From: Diploptera punctata
Lineage: Eukaryota > Arthropoda > Insecta > Blattodea > Blaberidae
Length of the DNA: 64,000 nt
Assembly (NCBI GenBank): GCA_030220185.1
Contig: JASPKZ010007299.1
Span: forward strand, 682,001-746,000
Reading direction: 5' to 3'
The notes below the pieces were generated by a model that made no database searches, was not told the DNA's origin, and saw only the letters and a list, made by a program, of their open reading frames with translations. This document shows positions 23,051 through 34,060 of this stretch, piece by piece. The stretch's first letter is position 1; each line of letters starts with the position of its first letter. Position numbers and translations under genes: made by a program.

Positions 23051-25835
23051 TTGGTACAAAGCGTCACACCCATGCTAAGTACTATTAAAAATCCCATGGA
23101 ACGAATGATGTTCCTCAGCCAAATGTGGTCGATATGTTTTAACGATGTAAGACACGCTCAGGGACAATTTCTTAATGTCATGGCATTTAATGCCAATGGT
23201 ATTGCCTCACAGGTCCATGAATTGGAAATTGTACTTCATACATACAACATAGACATACTTTTAATCAGCGAGACGCATCTGAAACCAAAGGATAAATTCC
23301 GACTCGCTGATTACTACACTTATCGCACAGATCGCCTAAATGCCCCCCTTGGTGGCACTGCAATCTGCATCCGAAAATCCATATCCCACAGACACATTTT
23401 TGTCCCAGGGCTTCACTTCATAGAAGCCACTGGCATTATACTTCCAATCACACAACACATGAATATATTCATAGCTTCCATATATAAATCTCCACTTAGG
23501 CCCCTCACTCGACATGACATGCACATACTTGCATCGATCTCGCCCCGGTACCTACTGGCAGACGATTTCAATGCAAAGCATCGCGCATGGAACTGTAGAG
23601 TACCCAATGCTTCAGGTGTGGTATTACAACACTTCTGTAATACCCACAACATCGAAATCTCAGCACCAAGGGAACACACCTTCTTTAGAAACACTCAACA
23701 AGGCTTATGCTCCGACATTCTAGATATCGCACTTTTGAAAAACATTACCATCTCCCCTCACATAGATACACTGCCTGGTGAGCTAAACTCAGACCACGTC
23801 CCTATCATGTTTAAGCTCACTACTAGATTCATACTTCAGCCCCCGTTCCGATCTCACACAATGAATACAGACTGGAATCGTTATTCAAGACTCCTTTCAC
23901 AGTGGATTAATCCTCGATTAAGAGTAAACTCCACTGAAGAACTTGAGACTTCTATAAATGACTTCCAGGCTTCTATTCAAACAGCCCTCGACATAACTAC
24001 AACAAGAAACAACACTACACGTCCAAATCAAACAGATCAAACACTTCTTGACTACCTAGAGCATAAGCGACGAGCCCTCAAACAGTACAGACTCTATGGA
24101 CACCCACAAATGAAACAGGAGTACAATTACTATGCTCGACTGGTCAAAGAAAGACTGCGAGATCACAAAATTACGCAATGGGAAAATTCCCTATCCAATT
24201 TCAATGCTCAAAAAACTCCGCCTTGGGAGATTATAAAAAGAATTAAATTAAACCGCGGACCTTCTAAACCGACTGCAATTGAGAACAATGGAACTTGGGC
24301 TTATCATCCTTATGATCAAGCACAAGTTCTCGCGGAAAATTTCGCAAATCGATTCAGACCACAAGAGTTAACGTCGCCAGCTCATGAAGCTGAAGTCAAT
24401 AATATAGTAGACACCTTCCTAGCTGCTCCCTACCCAAATGAAAGACCTGACATCCACCTCGCTGACCTACGCATTCACGTCCAGGCCCTTCGCACTTCAA
24501 GTGCACCTGGACATGATCGTATAAGTAACCTAGCCTTAAAGCATCTCCCGCGCAAAGCGCTACTTCGACTCCTTACTATCCTTAAATACTGTATCCAATT
24601 TAATCACTTCCCTGCAACTTGGAAGATGGCTAAAGTTATTGTGCTACCGAAACCAGGAAAAAATCCAAGTAATCCAGACAATTTGCGTCCAATAAGCCTT
24701 CTACCAGTTCTGGGAAAAATCCTAGAAAAACTACTTTTGGCCAAACTAAAATTGAAGTCTCAAACAAAGAACTATTACCCAACCATCAATTTGGATTTCG
24801 AAATTCACACAGCACACCGTTGCAACTGGCGAGGCTTATAGACCAAATAGTCACTGGTTTCAACGCCAAGCGTAGTACAATAGCAGTCTTCCTCGACATT
24901 GAGAAAGCTTTTGACACAACTTGGATAAACGGATTGATATATAAGCTGATACAATTCAAATTAATCCAAATTTAGTCAAAATAATCTCCACTTATCTGAG
25001 AAATAGAACCTTCTATGTCTCAGTGAGTGGAAATAAATCTGATACGAAGCCCATACTGGCAGGAGTTCCACAAGGAGCTGTCCTTTCACCCTTATTGTAC
25101 TCCCTATATGTCTCTGACCTACCTTCACCTCCATCACTCCAAATAGCTTCCTTTGCTGATGACACTTGTCTATTCATGCAATCCAAACTTAAATCCATTC
25201 CTCACAGACTTGCAACATTCCAGCGAGCAATAACCATAATATATGAATGGTTTTGCTCCTGGAACATTAAACTAAATGCTGGGAAAACGCAAGTCGTCCT
25301 GTTTTCCAAATCGAACTTTCCATGTCCAATCCAGCTCACTATGGGTGTACAACCTCTGCCAGTAACTTCTGTCAGATATTTAGGCCTAATATTGGATAAA
25401 AGGCTTACATTTAGAGCCCATGTTGATCATATAATAACCAGAGCCCATCAAGGCATAGCGATATTATATCCGTTTTTCAAGTCGCCGTCACTCTCCCGTA
25501 GGATCAAGCTCACATTATATGTGGCTGTGATCCGTAGTATGCTATTGTACGGCTGTGAATCTCTGAGTATCCTTGCGAAATGCCACAAGAAGAAACTACA
25601 GATACTGCAAAACAAGTGTCTAAAAATCATACTTTCGGCCCCGCGTTACACAAGGATAACAGAGATGCACGAGGCTACGAGGGTGCCATATATTGATACT
25701 ATCATATCAGAAAGGGTCACCACCATGTTTCAAAACATAAATAATCATGAAAATCCAATAGTACGCAATATAGGACACCTTCCACAATGGCGTACTACAC
25801 ATAGAAACATATTCGACCAAATAAATAATCCATAG
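23051..25835 (+). pseudogene. Jockey-type ORF2, endonuclease-reverse transcriptase, frameshifted
   Basis: The apurinic-like endonuclease starts near 23,165 (VMAFNANGI, then LISETHLKP, and SDHVPIMF near 23,790). The reverse transcriptase starts near 24,490 (SSAPGHDRISN, LPKPGKNPSNPDNLRPISLL). A frameshift near 24,755 moves the frame to one encoding NHQFGFRNSHSTPLQLARL and FLDIEKAFDTTW; a second near 24,960 restores a frame with GVPQGAVLSPLLY and the catalytic FADDT box (about 25,150-25,170), then the thumb and C-terminal region to a stop at 25,833-25,835. The 596-residue and 270-residue segments are otherwise open, so decay is mild. The two shifts prevent a full protein. Confidence 0.88.
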
Positions 25836-26449
25836 TACTTAGCATGTAGCAACCAAGGTCAGAATGATGAGCGCAGAGTGGCGTGGCTCATTCCGGTCCT
25901 GAATCGAGCCAAGCTCTTCAGCGACACGGTTTCCGATGCCTCAATCAAGCGAGATCTATTCGCCTTGGCAACAATATCCATATAAATCTCACACTACTCA
26001 AACAATAAAATAAATCCCCATAAAATCGCCGTGTAGGCTAGGGTATACCAGCTGAACCCAATACAGAATACACACGCGAATTCGCCTACAAGGGACAAAC
26101 ACAAGTCCCAGGAAAGGCACACTGGACAGCACCAATAGCTGTCACAAAGTGATGATGATGATGAACTTATTAACCATTACTAACGATTACTAACTCACTC
26201 GCACTATCGAAACATGATCGAAACGAGATCTATTGCCTTATGATCTCGGTTCTCTATGCTTATGATCTTCGGTTCTCTATGCTTATGATCATAGAGAACT
26301 TATGATCCTGAGAATTATGTTCGTGACCACAGAGGTTCATGGTGGACAAAAGCTCATTAAATTCCCATCCTGGATTAATATTTTCCAATAATTTCTTGCA
26401 TAATTCACTTTTCTCACATTGTGGTTGATATTTTTCTACCTTTTATGCC

Positions 26450-26660
26450 TTTCTACTGGCTGATTTTCCTGAAAAATGTCCATTCCTCTCTTTTGTACCA
26501 CATGTTCTGCCTATTGCATTTTATGAGAATTAACCATTCTAATTACATCTGATAAGAATCATGTAGCTCATTTTTATGTAGTTTTCTCCAATCATCTGTC
26601 TGTTCCTCTCTCTTTGGTCAAAATGTTTTCTAAACACTTTATGTTGTACATAGATGCGAT
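26450..26660 (-). repeat. RTE-type LINE 3' fragment
   Basis: ATGTAGCTCATTTTTATGTA, TTTTCTCCAATCATCTG and CTCTCTTTGGTCAAAATG also occur at 42,715-42,840, downstream of a better preserved copy. Non-coding now. Confidence 0.4.
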
Positions 26661-26849
26661 TTCTGTTGAATAAACGCAGGGTTAAAAAAATTTGCAGATC
26701 ACAATATTGCCATTACTTTTTTTTTTTGCCCCAGTAAACTAATGGTTATTATGATTGGTTCTGATTTTGAGATTCATGAGTTAGCATCGTAAACATTAAA
26801 ATTTTAGGATAAGTCAATTTTTATTATATGGGCTGCAAAATCTCTCCTT

Positions 26850-27200
26850 TTATTTCAAGAGACAACAGGAGTAAAATTAGCAAAACTTAGAGAATTGTCA
26901 AGACATTACTCAAAAAAGTATTAAAATTTTACAATATCATGAATATTCCTATCCTTCTATATGACTCTGAACCATGGACTTAAATAGAATGAAGTACAGA
27001 GTTTGGTGGCAGGAGAAATGAAACTTCCAAAACATTTGATTAGAAGAGAAATTAAAAAATCTAGAATAACTAAAAAGAAATCTAATTATAAAAATAATAA
27101 ATCAATACCAAAAATAATTGAACCACCTCATACTAAGAATGTCTCCTGATAGGCTATTGCATCAAGTTCTGGAATACCATAGGAAAGAGGGATCTTATAG
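26850..27200 (+). pseudogene. Decayed RTE-type LINE C-terminal region
   Basis: Around 26,950 the sequence still suggests ILLYDSEPWT, the ethanol of the LLYGSETWT motif of RTE C-termini. The rest is frameshifted. Confidence 0.4.
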
Positions 27201-27359
27201 ATTTCATTTTACGAATTATATTTAGTTGGTCCTTACAAGTATTTTTACATTGATTTGCTACGCTAAAATATAATTTGTAGTTCGTCACCGTTTATACAGT
27301 GTCTCTAAAAAAAAAAGCCACATTTTGATAAATTTATTATTCAAACTTCGGCAGTGGTG

Positions 27360-28053
27360 GACTAGTCATTATGCTCCTTGCCTCTGGTTCAAACCCAGCT
27401 GTGGTTAATGGACTTTTTAGGATGGAAAAATTCAAGGAGCAAGTCCTCTGGGAGGGACTTTAAGCTGGGGGTCCCAAGTCTGAAGATTTTCAGGCTCATA
27501 AAAGATCCTTAAACCTGAACAAAGAGGCCTCTAAACTAAATTTACTGATCTCAAACATCCTAGTAATACTTTAGTTGCCTGCTAGATGTCTCATTGAATC
27601 TGTGTGTTGAATGCATGCCACTCATGACATCTTTGGGCAAATAACGTAACTAAAATGCAACTTGGTCTATTAACTCCTGACAAAGGAGAGGCTATGGCTC
27701 AACAATGTGCTATGTAAATATTTTCCAAAGTAAAATATCCCATCTCAATCCAGACCAAGTTAAATTAGTTATGCTTATTTGCCCACAGGTGTCATGCAGT
27801 CAACATACTGACCCAATGAAACATCTAGTAGGCAACTATGGTATTACTAGGATGATGTTGGTAAATTTTATTTAGAGGCCTTTTTTATTCAGACTTATGT
27901 ATCTTTTACGAGGCTAAAAATCTTCAGACTAGGGGACCCACAGCTTAAAGTCTCTCCCGGAGGACTTTCTACTTGGATTTTTCCATCCTAAAATATCATT
28001 CAACCCCAACTGGGTTTGAACCCGCAGCCCTTGGGACCAGAGGCAAGGAGCAT
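27360..28053. repeat. Inverted pair of SINE-like repeat E
   Basis: Left arm about 27,365-27,640, right arm about 27,785-28,053, inverted and moderately diverged. Both arms contain TCTGGTTCAAACCCAG-type box B sequence, TTTTAGGATGG, GTCCTCTGGGAGGGACTTT-type text and a GCCTGCTAGATGTCTCATTG-type stretch. The spacer holds sequence also found at 231-290. It resembles a large foldback element, but two opposite insertions are possible. Confidence 0.55.
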
Positions 28054-28057
28054 TTTT

Positions 28058-28455
28058 AACATATCTAATGGAGAGATAGAAAAATCTGCAAAAGCTGTAC
28101 ATGTATGGTCAGAAAAAACACAGAATCGAAACTAAGGCAAAATCACTTAAACAGTTAGAAAAATCTAACAATTTGGGAGAAAATTTACATATGCACGAAT
28201 AAAAAGAAAACCACGAATTTTGAAATTCCTAGTGAAAGGGGAAAAAAAAAATTGATTTGGAAGTTCATTGGTCAGCCAACAGAGGGCACAGAAATCAATT
28301 TACAGGAGGGACAACCACAAGAAAACAGTTGTGATGCATTGAGAATGTTGGACAGATAGCAACGAAACCAGTCTGCATAAAAATAAAGATATATGAGGCG
28401 AGTCAACAAAACACAACTCAAATATAATTAAAATAAACCTCATAGTGTTATTTTG
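28058..28455 (+). mobile_element. Penelope-like 3' end with hammerhead-like core and F2 tail
   Basis: Decayed coding sequence (NGEIEKSA, then VHVWSEKT-type, LEKS, FEIPSER-like) corresponds to the C-terminal part of the Penelope-like frame at 28,836-29,195. It is followed by a hammerhead-like core at 28,339-28,373, an arm with ATATGAGGCGAGTC, and the F2 tail ACCTCATAGTGTTATTTT. The left end is truncated against the inverted SINE pair. Confidence 0.65.
28339..28373 (+). ncRNA. Hammerhead-like core
   Basis: TTGAGAA in place of CTGANGA, stem II GTTG...CAAC (4 bp, 9-nt loop), GAAAC at 28,364-28,368, CA loop, GTC at 28,371-28,373. A close relative with the same GTTG/CAAC stem lies at 50,838-50,872. 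Confidence 0.5.
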
Positions 28456-28575
28456 CACATATATTCAATAAAGTAATTAATATTTAATTTTAGGAAGTTA
28501 TATTTTGAGGTTATTTTAATTATATTATTTTTGGTCTGGACATCTTACCTCAATATTAATGTTGATTTGTTCTTG

Positions 28576-28611
28576 GACATGTTTCAAAACAATTCTCTGT
28601 TTTATCTTCAG
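28576..28611 (-). ncRNA. Hammerhead-like core, well preserved
   Basis: Minus strand: CTGAAGA, stem II AAAAC...GTTTT (5 bp), GAAAC, AT loop and GTC. Identical in its core to the single-core element at 48,738-48,921. Here it lies 3' of an endonuclease frame, so helix I partners are not adjacent. Confidence 0.6.
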
Positions 28612-28835
28612 CTTTCCCAGACTGGTTTTATTTATGTTGCATTATGTTGCACCACCTGGATGTCGATGTCAGCTCCATCCTGTGGTTGGCCAAAGAACCT
28701 CCAAACAAGGTCACCCTCCATCGGAATATCAAAATTCATAACTCTGTTTCTGTTCTTCTGAATATAATTTTTTCCCAAATAGTCAGCTCGTTTGTATTTT
28801 CTAACTGTTTTAATAATTTAGTGTCTGAATTTATA

Positions 28836-29195
28836 TTATGTTTTTTCAGACCAAACATGAGCAGCAACTGCAGATTTTTCAATTTCTCCATTTTTAATAT
28901 TTCTTATGTGTTCTTTGGTTCTAATTTTTAGGTTTCTTTTTGTTTTCCCTATATATATCTTTTCACAACCCATGCATTCAATTTGATATATTCCTGACTT
29001 TTTATTTTTATCAGTTTTTTCATTTTTGTTGGTTTTTATTAGTTTATTTAAACTGTAGTTATTTTTTGGTGCTAATTTAATATTAAACTTCTCAAATATA
29101 TTTTGAAATTTATTATGTACCCAGGGGCGATATGTGAATTTCCTATATTTTTTCATAGGTGGTTCTTCTTTTTCAAGATTACTTCTGTTTATCAT
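28836..29195 (-). pseudogene. Penelope-like linker and GIY-YIG endonuclease fragment
   Basis: The 119-residue open frame starts in the linker after the missing reverse transcriptase (KYRKFTYRPWVHNKFQNIF, FNIKLAPKNNYSLNKLI), then the endonuclease: SGIYQIECMGCEKIYIGKT with GIY, CxxC and YIG, then KEHIRNIKNGEIEKSAVAAH. It ends in a premature stop; a shifted frame carries the remaining C-terminus toward 28,650. Known role in the family: nicking of target DNA to prime reverse transcription. This copy is dead. Confidence 0.82.
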
Positions 29196-29212
29196 TTTTT
29201 GTAATTAATGTT

Positions 29213-29353
29213 TTTTATTATTAATTTCATACTTCTCACTGAAGGACAAATTATATTTGAACAGAAAATTTTACTCTCAGACTGGGGTTTGAGCCAAAGG
29301 TCTTGGGTTCAAACTCCAGTCTGAGCATATAATTTTTCTCTTCAAATATAAAT
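29213..29353. mobile_element. F3 foldback element, tRNA-like core partly deleted
   Basis: It is bounded by 11-bp TAATTAATGTT (29,202-29,212, 29,354-29,364). The left end is the F3 tail (minus sense), then the left T-arm remnant, then AAAGGTCTTGGGTTCAAACTC and TCTGAGCATATAATTTTTCT. Anticodon arms are lost from both halves. Confidence 0.65.
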
Positions 29354-29559
29354 TAATTAATGTTAATGTAAGGAGGATTAATATTTGATGATAATTATTT
29401 ATATATAATTTTATTGTTGAATTATATATTGTTAAAGAAAGAAAAGCTTCTTATGTCATAGAATAAGACCATTCCCTCCATCCCAAGTCATCCATTTGAC
29501 CCTAAAGGTAAAGTGAAACATGGGGGGAAACTGGTAGAGATAGTTTGATCATGATATTC

Positions 29560-29960
29560 TTCTTCTTCCTTCCAAGTATTAGGCCAAGGCCTGTTACGAT
29601 CCTATAGAAAATTTTCCCTCCAACGTTTCATAGGACGGCCCAGAGATCTTCATCCTCTTGGTATATAATTATAAACAGCTTTGGGAATCCAATTTGAACT
29701 TTCTTTCTTTCAAGATGGTGTTTCCAATTTAGTTGGTACTGTTTAATATATTCCAAAATTGGCGTAGTCTTCAATTCTTTTAAGATATCGGTGTTCCTTT
29801 TCCGATCCTATCTGGTGTAACCCGCTGCTCTGCGCATGAATCTCATTTCACAAGCCATTATTCTGCTTTCATGTTGTCTTTTTAGTGTCCATAGGTCAAC
29901 ACTTGTCTAGCCAAAGTGTTATATAAATGTAATCTGGTGTTTTTTTGTACAAGGGATTGT
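29560..29960 (-). pseudogene. RTE-type LINE C-terminal region
   Basis: The minus strand encodes, with stops, text in the order LLYGSETWTLKRQ-like, MRFMRRAAGYTR, LKELKTTPILEYI, QYQLNWKHHLER, then a degraded tail. This is the C-terminus after the reverse transcriptase in RTE-type elements; the same region is at 52,905-53,390. Confidence 0.6.
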
Positions 29961-30209
29961 TTCATAATATCATGATATTATAATTGGTGACAGTGTGAAA
30001 TAGCCACGCTATCAAGATTTTTAAAAAACAGTGAAGCCCAATGTAACAAGATGATAGAAGTACAATTGTGAAATACATAAAGAAGCAAATATTCTTGCTT
30101 GGGCACAGTTCAGATCTTTATAACTAATTCACTAGAGGTTCATGACCATTCAGACATCCCTATATATATTTTAATGTAACATTTTCCAATATTGCATACT
30201 TGTGAATAA

Positions 30210-30260
30210 AATGAGAGGTCCAGGGTTCAAATCCCAGTTCAAGAGTTAATTTTTTCTTTT
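30210..30260 (+). repeat. tRNA-like 3' end fragment
   Basis: GAGGTCCAGGGTTCAAATCC and TTAATTTTTTCTTTTC match the ending of the tRNA-like unit at 4600-4700. Confidence 0.45.
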
Positions 30261-30264
30261 CAAA

Positions 30265-30560
30265 ATTCCCTATATATAATTTACCTCCCTCAAATCGTGG
30301 TTAATGCTATCCTCCCACTTCATTTTTTGCCAACCTACTGGGTGCTTTCCCTCTGGTTTTCTTACAAGGTGTCTCCATGCCATTTTTCATTCCCCATATG
30401 TACTCATGTCCTGACCATCACAGTACAGATCTTTAACTGCTCTCATCATATCTGGTTTCTCAACTAGATCATGTAGCTCACTGTTATTTAGTCTTTTCCA
30501 AAAGCTTTAATCAGCTTTATTTATCATTAAATCAGATGAATTACTACATGGTGTACAAGT
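30265..30560 (-). repeat. RTE-type LINE 3' fragment
   Basis: Shares CAAATCGTGGTTAATGCTAT-type text, TTCCCTCTGGTTTTC and ATCATATCTGGTTT with 41,780-42,110. On the minus strand it reads as the last coding stretch of the LINE. The following 30,560-31,240 shows nothing recognisable. Confidence 0.5.
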
Positions 30561-31244
30561 ATCAGGAGTAGGGATATATGTCAGAATCTTGATGCAGATA
30601 AAGGTATGCTTTAAATCCTCAGGGTTCTGGGCATTCCCGTAGCAAGGATTTAGTCATAGATTATAATAGTGTCATGAAGAATAGGATTTTGAACAGGAAT
30701 ACAATAAAGCATAGTAAACTCCAATACAAAAACACAAGTTAATCATTTAATGTTGCTAGTATACACTTCGATAAAACAGAAATGTGGTGGATTTGGTTGT
30801 AATGTTCATTCTTACACATTCTTTTAGCCAGTGCTTGAGGTGGGACAGGATGGCCATGCTTGATACTTTTTAAAACTGCTTTAATACTCTCAGTGCTGAG
30901 TGTTAATCATCAAGTTTTCCCAAAACTTTTTTTTGTAATATTAATTTATAGTTTTATATGCTGGGATTTTTTTGGTGCACCAATAGCGTAAAACATGTAC
31001 AATAAACAATTGGGAAAAGTTTTCTATGAGAGAGGTATGGCTTGGATAAGGTTCATCATCAGCAGGCAAAGTTCTTTATTGGACTGTAGTGTCAGTGATT
31101 AAGACAATTTTTGTTTAATTTACCTGATATTTTGATTTCAGTTATTTAAAAAAAAAAATATAATCACGTTATCGGGAGCCAAAGCAACCACTCCGTTCAT
31201 AATTCAAGTCGGCAATGGTTGAATCTAGGGATGTGTAATATATA

Positions 31245-31970
31245 CAGGGCGTTGCAAAAAATACCGACAACGAAAGTGAGGTGGTATATTGAGATATGTT
31301 GATCATTTTTAAATAGGTACCAATGTCTGAAAATGATGCATTTTCACACTATGAGTAGCTAACTTCTCAAGAGTTCCGTTAGTAGGATTTCAAGACTCAA
31401 TACTTGACAATATTTTCATGGTCACATCAAGTTTTCAAAATATCCATCTCCCATCTAATTGCAGAGCGTACATCGGCAGTGTAGTGATTCAAGTATGTCT
31501 GGCCTTGTATGAATTGTTTCTGCAGCAGTGCGTATTCGGGCTGTAAGATCCATACATGACTGTACTGGAGTCTGATAAACAGACTGTTTCATGTCGCCCC
31601 ACAAAAAGTAGTCGAGAGGGTTAAGATCAGGTGATCTTGGAGGCCATGGGACTGGTCCCCCCTCTGCCAATCCATCGACCTGGATACGTGGTAACCAAAT
31701 GTCTCCTCACATTGGCATGGAAGTGAGCTGGAGCTCCGTCATGTTGCAGCCATATTCCGTTGCGAAGCCACGTATCACAGATCCCTACCTGTGACGTGTT
31801 GTCAAGTAATGAGTTTTCAAATCCTTCAAACCAACATAGAACTTGAGATACAATAAACTAGTCATAATGTGAAAACATCATTTCCAGACATTGGTACCTT
31901 ATTGAAAAATGATCAACATATCTCAATATACTACCTCACTCCATTGTCGGTGTTTTTTTGCAACACCCTG
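31245..31970 (-). mobile_element. Internally deleted mariner/Tc1-type transposon
   Basis: Terminal inverted repeats CAGGGCGTTGCAAAAAATAC and the complementary right end are flanked by TA. At 726 bp it is too short for a full element. The minus strand keeps a 3' transposase fragment (31,455-31,670) with WPPRSPDLNPLDYFLWG, the block around the third catalytic aspartate. Confidence 0.8.
31455..31670 (-). pseudogene. Mariner-type transposase C-terminal fragment
   Basis: About 71 residues beginning just before the PRSPDLNPLDYFLWG block and ending with the usual helical C-terminus. The first two catalytic aspartates are absent, so it is inert. Confidence 0.7.
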
Positions 31971-32404
31971 TATAGAATGCATCCTGATGAAAAGTTTAAC
32001 AAGATATATATACTCATTTTTTGTGCTTAATAAGTTTTTAGGGCACCAAGAAACACTTTATTTTGGGGGGGAGGGGGGCAAAAAAGTTGAAGGGCTTTTA
32101 TGGAGGTCCTGAATTGAAATTTTATCAATTATAATTTTATTTTCATGTTTAATGGGCTCATAGGAGTCAAAATAAGAAATCTTGAAGAAACAAAATTAAT
32201 TTTATGGGGAGGGGCATTTAAAGGGGCTTTATGCAAGTCTTGGTTTTAACCAAGTTTTTATCCTTTGATTGATGCTGCCATTTAAAGAATGCAGTTGAAA
32301 AAAAAATCTTGAAACTCTGAAGGTATCGAATATGATACTACCAATCACAGTTAGTTGAAGCAAGCAACAATTTAATGTCAAAGGTATCATATATGATATG
32401 AGTC

Positions 32405-32545
32405 AGATATGCACAACTCACCTCATATTTGTGGCTATTTTGAAGATGCCTAAGGCATCGAAACCCAGGGTCTTCAAAGAAGCTATGAGGTGAGTAGTGC
32501 ATATCTGGCTCATATTATCTAAAATAAACCTCATTGTATTACTTC
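32405..32545. mobile_element. F2 foldback element with single hammerhead-like core
   Basis: Arms ACTCACCTCATA and TATGAGGTGAGTAGTG surround a core at 32,440-32,472. The F2 tail ACCTCATTGTATTACTTC follows at about 32,528. Boundaries approximate. Confidence 0.6.
32440..32472 (+). ncRNA. Hammerhead-like core
   Basis: TTGAAGA, stem II TGCC-TAA-GGCA, GAAAC at 32,460-32,464, a CCA helix III/loop and GTC at 32,470-32,472. Flanking sequences GCTATTTTGAAGA and GTCTTCAAAGAAGC could pair as a short helix I. Confidence 0.5.
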
Positions 32546-32987
32546 TTTGAAATATTGAATAAAATCATATATTTAATATAATAAATTTGGGAATTTTTAA
32601 CATTATGAGGTTTTATTGATAAGAATCAAATGAATCGTGAATTCTTCTTACCTCATACTTCTATGTTTTTTAAACACAGCACCACAGTATCGGCAAAAGA
32701 AAAAAATTGACAGTCGTGAAAACAGCTGACGATGGTCGCCGATACTGTGGTGCTGGGTTTAAAAAAACATAGAAGTATGAGGTAAGCAGGATTCACGATT
32801 CATTTGATTCTTATCAAAATCATATATGATTCCTAAAGGATGCAGGTGGTTAAAATATATGTGCAGATTGAAATTCATCGGAAAACATTTTTTGACAACT
32901 CACCTCTTAAATTTCGCGTCTTTCACGATACCGTAATTTAAAACGTAATCATTTTCATCTTCAGCCACAACTCCAACAGATCTGTGG

Positions 32988-33023
32988 CTGATGATGAACA
33001 TGATTACGTTTGAAACCACGGTA
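32988..33023 (+). ncRNA. Hammerhead-like core in array module Y1
   Basis: CTGATGA, weak stem II (GAAC...GTTT), GAAACC, AC loop, GGTA. The same core recurs at 33,506-33,541 and 34,025-34,060. Confidence 0.5.
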
Positions 33024-33505
33024 TCGTGATAAACACAAAATTTATGAGGTGAGTTGTCAAAAAAATGTTCTCCAATGAATTTCAATCTGCACATATATTT
33101 TAACCATCTGCATCCTTTAGGAATCATGTATGATTTTGATAAGAATCAAATGAATCGTGAATCCTGCTTACCTCATACTTCTATGTTTTTTAAACACAGC
33201 ACCACAGTATTGGCAAAAGAAAAAAATTGACAGTCGTGAAAACAGCTGACGATGGTCGCCGATACTGTGGTGCTGGGTTTAAAAAACATAGAAGTATGAG
33301 GTAAGCAGGATTCACGATTCATTTGATTCTTATCAAAATCATATATGATTCCTAAAGGATGCAGGTGGTTAAAATATATGTGCAGATTGAAATTCATCGG
33401 AAAACATTTTTTGACAACTCACCTCTTAAATTTTGCGTTTTTCACGATACCGTAATTTAAAAGTAATCATTTTCATCTTCAGCCACAACTCCAACAGATC
33501 TGTGG

Positions 33506-33541
33506 CTGATGATGAACATGATTACGTTTGAAACCACGGTA
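33506..33541 (+). ncRNA. Hammerhead-like core in array module Y2
   Basis: Same sequence as the Y1 core: CTGATGA at 33,506-33,512 and GAAACCACGGTA at 33,530-33,541. The canonical 7-nt CTGATGA block is intact. Confidence 0.5.
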
Positions 33542-34024
33542 TCGTGATAAACACAAATTTTATGAGGCGAGTTGTCAAAAAAATGTTCTCCAATGAATTT
33601 CAATTTGCACATATATTTTAACCACCTGCATCCTTTAGGAATCATATATGATTTTGATAAGAATCAAATGAATCGTGAATCCTGCTTACCTCATACTTCT
33701 ATGTTTTTTAAACCCAGCACCACAGTATCGGCGACCATCGCCAGCTGTTTTCACGACTGTCAATTTTTTTCTTTTGCCGATACTGCGGTGCTGTGTTTAA
33801 AAAACATAGAAGTATGAGGTAAGAAGAATTCACGATTCATTTGATTCTTATCAAAATCATATATAATTCCTAAAGGATGCAGGTGGTTAAAATATATGTG
33901 CAAATTGAAATTCATCAGAAAACATTTTTTGACAACTCACCTCTTAAATTTCGCGTTTTTCACGATACCCTAATTTAAAACATAATCATTTTCATCTTCA
34001 GCTACAACTCCAACAGATCTGTGG

Positions 34025-34060
34025 CTGATGATGAACATGATTACGTTTGAAACCACGGTA
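34025..34060 (+). ncRNA. Hammerhead-like core in array module Y3
   Basis: Third copy of the Y core, CTGATGA at 34,025-34,031 and GGTA at 34,057-34,060. Confidence 0.5.

Larger units (their letters stand above)
21539..26160 (+). mobile_element. Jockey-clade non-LTR retrotransposon insertion
   Basis: The 4.6-kb insertion is bounded by 14-bp direct repeats ATGAACTTATTAAC (21,525-21,538 and 26,161-26,174). The 3' end is a GATGATGATG run. It carries a gag-like ORF1 remnant and an endonuclease/reverse transcriptase ORF2, both with frameshifts. ORF1 begins at the insertion edge without its leader, so the copy is probably 5'-truncated. It lies between the two host genes. Confidence 0.9.
28482..29200 (-). 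mobile_element. 5'-truncated Penelope-like element with hammerhead-like core
   Basis: The 719-bp minus-strand insertion is flanked by GTAATTAAT (28,473-28,481, 29,201-29,209). Reading the minus strand: endonuclease frame from 29,195, then its degraded C-terminus, a hammerhead-like core at 28,611-28,576, an arm with AATATTGAGGTAAGATG, and the F2 tail ending at 28,482. It is the clearest link in the window between a Penelope-like coding region, the hammerhead-like core and the F2 tail in one colinear unit. It landed in the left target duplication of the F3 element at 29,213-29,353. Confidence 0.8.

Noticed and set aside
23336..23694. Minus-strand open frames within the Jockey ORF2 region
   Set aside because: They overlap a clear endonuclease frame on the other strand and show no motif; they are shadows.
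33173..33817. Repeated 74- and 81-residue frames in the X-Y array
   Set aside because: They are read-through of palindromic modules and change frame between copies of the same DNA.
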